Assembly: GCA_945876035.1 (NCBI GenBank)
Contig: CAMCMU010000008.1
Span: 59,311 to 123,310 of the forward strand
Direction: 5' to 3'
DNA: 64,000 nucleotides
From: Schlesneria paludicola DSM 18645
Lineage (GTDB): Bacteria > Planctomycetota > Planctomycetia > Planctomycetales > Planctomycetaceae
The first letter of the stretch is position 1; every line of letters begins with the position of its first letter. Of this stretch, positions 61,969-64,000 are shown piece after piece. The notes below the pieces were generated by a model. The model was not told the origin of the DNA, ran no database searches, and worked only from the letters and a program-made list of their open reading frames with translations. Position numbers and translations under genes: made by a program.

Positions 61969-63195
61969 TTACGAGCGGGGCGCGGTTTCATCGATCACCA
62001 GACGGGCCTTGCCGCTGAGGCGGGCACCCCATGTCAGCAGACGAGGGCAGCGGCGCAGGAGCGGAACCGTCGCGGCCACCCATTGAGGATGCATCGCCCA
62101 GTGCGCGACTGCGGCAGCCGCTCGGATCCGAGGAGCAAAGCAACGACGCCATTCGGCTTGATACTGCCGGCCGACATTTTCAGCAACGTGACGCTCGTGC
62201 AGTTTCATTCGTGCGGTAATCAGCCTGCGAGTCAGCAGGCACGCCGATTGAACCGCCATGCTGATCCCTTCGGCCACCACCGGATGCGCCTCGCCCGCGG
62301 CATTCCCCACAACAAAAATGCCGTCACGGTAACACGGGCGGAGGCCGGGATGAATCGGCCCGGACGATAGCCACGGTTCGTCTCGAATCGCCTTGTCCAG
62401 CACTGGACGCACGGCCGGACACGAAATGAGGATATGCCGTAGTACGGCTTCACCAGCAGTTTCCCCGTCCGCACGCTGTAACCGTTCCAGACGTCCGCGT
62501 CGCAGGCAACAGGAGAGACTCGTCTGACCATGATCGCACTGGACCATGCCGCCGTATCCGTCGGTGAAACTCAATAGAGGCATCAGCCCGGGGGGCAACG
62601 ACGCGTCACGAAAGTGAGCCTTAAAGGCCAGTAGGTCATGCGGATGCGCGGCGACAGGCTGCGGTTGCGTCACCAGCGGACCCAGCTCCCAAGAACCATG
62701 AGCGGCGATCACCAGTCCGGCACGCAACTCCACAGATTGCCGCGTGGCTTGCGACTCGATGCGACAGGCATACTCATAGCCCTCACGCCGCAATTCCGCA
62801 CAACGCCACGGTTGACGCACATCCACACCCGCGCTCGCCGCACGAGCGAGTAGCAAAGAGTCGAGATGCTCGCGAGACAGCGCGCGTCCCCACGGGCCAT
62901 CCCGCGGCCTCGGCAAATCGGCTTGGACGCTGGTCCGGCCAACAAAAATTGCGGTCCGCGTGACAGAAGGTCCCGCCATCTCGCCGAAGGCCTCCGCCAG
63001 ACCGAGCAGTTTTAGCAACGGCCAATTTGTCGCTGACAAATACTCGCCACAAACCTTCCGCCGTGGAAAGACCTTCCGCTCCACGAGGACCACCGACCAA
63101 CCCGCCTGAGCCAATAACAACGCGGCCGTCGCGCCCCCCGGCCCGCCGCCAATCACTAACGCGTCAAACCGATCCGCCGGAGTGCCCCTCATCAT
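61969..63195 (-). CDS. FAD-dependent oxidoreductase (geranylgeranyl reductase/monooxygenase-like)
   Basis: FDALVIGGGPGGATAALLLAQAGWSVVLVERKVFPRRKVCGEYLS; RDGIFVVGNAAGEAHPVVAEGISMAVQSACLL. Confidence 0.93.
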   Translation of the reverse strand: MMRGTPADRFDALVIGGGPGGATAALLLAQAGWSVVLVERKVFPRRKVCGEYLSATNWPLLKLLGLAEAFGEMAGPSVTRTAIFVGRTSVQADLPRPRDGPWGRALSREHLDSLLLARAASAGVDVRQPWRCAELRREGYEYACRIESQATRQSVELRAGLVIAAHGSWELGPLVTQPQPVAAHPHDLLAFKAHFRDASLPPGLMPLLSFTDGYGGMVQCDHGQTSLSCCLRRGRLERLQRADGETAGEAVLRHILISCPAVRPVLDKAIRDEPWLSSGPIHPGLRPCYRDGIFVVGNAAGEAHPVVAEGISMAVQSACLLTRRLITARMKLHERHVAENVGRQYQAEWRRCFAPRIRAAAAVAHWAMHPQWVAATVPLLRRCPRLLTWGARLSGKARLVIDETAPRS

Positions 63196-64000
63196 CGTCC
63201 CTCCTGTATTTCAACCGCCGTCGTGTCTCAACCTCACTCCGACACCGTCCGTTCTCGTCTATTGCAGGACTCTTGACCAGTGTGGATTTAAAGTGAATTT
63301 CTCCCGTGAGCGAGGGCGTATTCAGAAAGGGTTTCACCACGCTCCGACTCAATCGCCGGACTACCGTTCTTGATTTTCAAACGCAGTCCTCAAAAAAATG
63401 GCACTCACTCACGGCCAATACCAACGGTGAGAGTTGTTGTTCTGACCTAAAACAGCGTGACGCCGAGTGCCAAAAGGCATTTCGAAACGGTTGCCTAGAC
63501 CCTCAGTGAAAGGAAACCCGGCGGTGAACCACTAGTCTCATCACCGTTTGGCAATCGAAATAGGCTCGATCCAGTCTTGATCCATGAACGTCCGGAGTTA
63601 CGGAATTCGCACCGCAGCGAAAGCCGATATTCGTCTCAATAGATGCCAAGTCATCGAAATAAGTGCCCTGGACTCGGCCGCACTCGGTGGGTGATCGGGG
63701 AACTTGAGCAAAAACGTTGATCTGCATCGCGAGGGTTAGCAACGGACGTGTGAGTCACATCCTGAACGTGGGTTCTATTCTTCAATGCACGGCAGTCATC
63801 TCTGGCCGCATCGGCCCAGACTCCTCGCACGGCGATCGATCCACAACCCGTATCATACTCGTAACACCGATAAATCCCAATAAAATACATGCAACCCAGA
63901 TTAACTTAGGTGAGGTTGCTGCTTTTCGTGTTTTAAGTGTTTATTAAAGTCAAAAAAAATGGCCGATTGATACTCTGGGGTGTCTGTCGGCGATGTTCGG

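Noticed and set aside
63503-63890. Two short overlapping minus-strand frames with fragments such as ETNIGFRCG and RGVWADAARDDCRALKNRT, suggesting a formylglycine-generating-enzyme-like (SUMF1) remnant
   Set aside because: The fragments are in different frames and spacing is not convincing; a blastx would be needed, so not reported as a pseudogene.
1-64000. tRNA, rRNA and CRISPR elements
   Set aside because: By eye I found no convincing T-arm/cloverleaf contexts, no rRNA sequence and no regularly spaced direct repeats; tRNAscan-SE and a CRISPR finder would settle it.
1-64000. Mobile elements / prophage
   Set aside because: No transposase, integrase or phage structural protein motifs in any of the supplied translations.

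Overview
The window reads as a chromosomal segment from a planctomycete. The lineage call rests on several DUF1549/DUF1553 (PSD1) proteins, planctomycete-type cytochrome domains, a DUF1501 protein, a DUF1559 pilin-like protein, PQQ beta-propeller proteins and Ser/Thr kinases. I saw no rRNA, no convincing tRNA, no CRISPR array and no transposase. Housekeeping blocks are mnmG (5'-truncated by the window edge), accA, dtd, thiO, larE, glyA, and a translation/replication cluster rplY-pth-rpsF-ssb-rplI-dnaB with no rpsR between ssb and rplI. Four loci stand out: (1) a compact type VII secretion-like locus (9.6-15.6 kb) with three small helical proteins carrying W-x-[D/E] turns upstream of a large EccC/EssC-like FtsK/SpoIIIE ATPase; (2) an unusual BRCT + MerR-type HTH + TPR fusion protein (37.1-38.3 kb); (3) a type III polyketide synthase / methyltransferase / FAD-oxidoreductase cassette (59.7-63.2 kb); (4) a stand-alone E2-type acyltransferase next to two convergent SDRs (17.8-20.6 kb). 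Smaller observations include three perfect 20-21 bp tandem duplications between genes, several clear hairpins, a Cys-rich secreted-like protein, a kinase with DFS in place of DFG, and a TlpA-like protein without CXXC. All calls come from reading the sequence and supplied translations; no searches were run.
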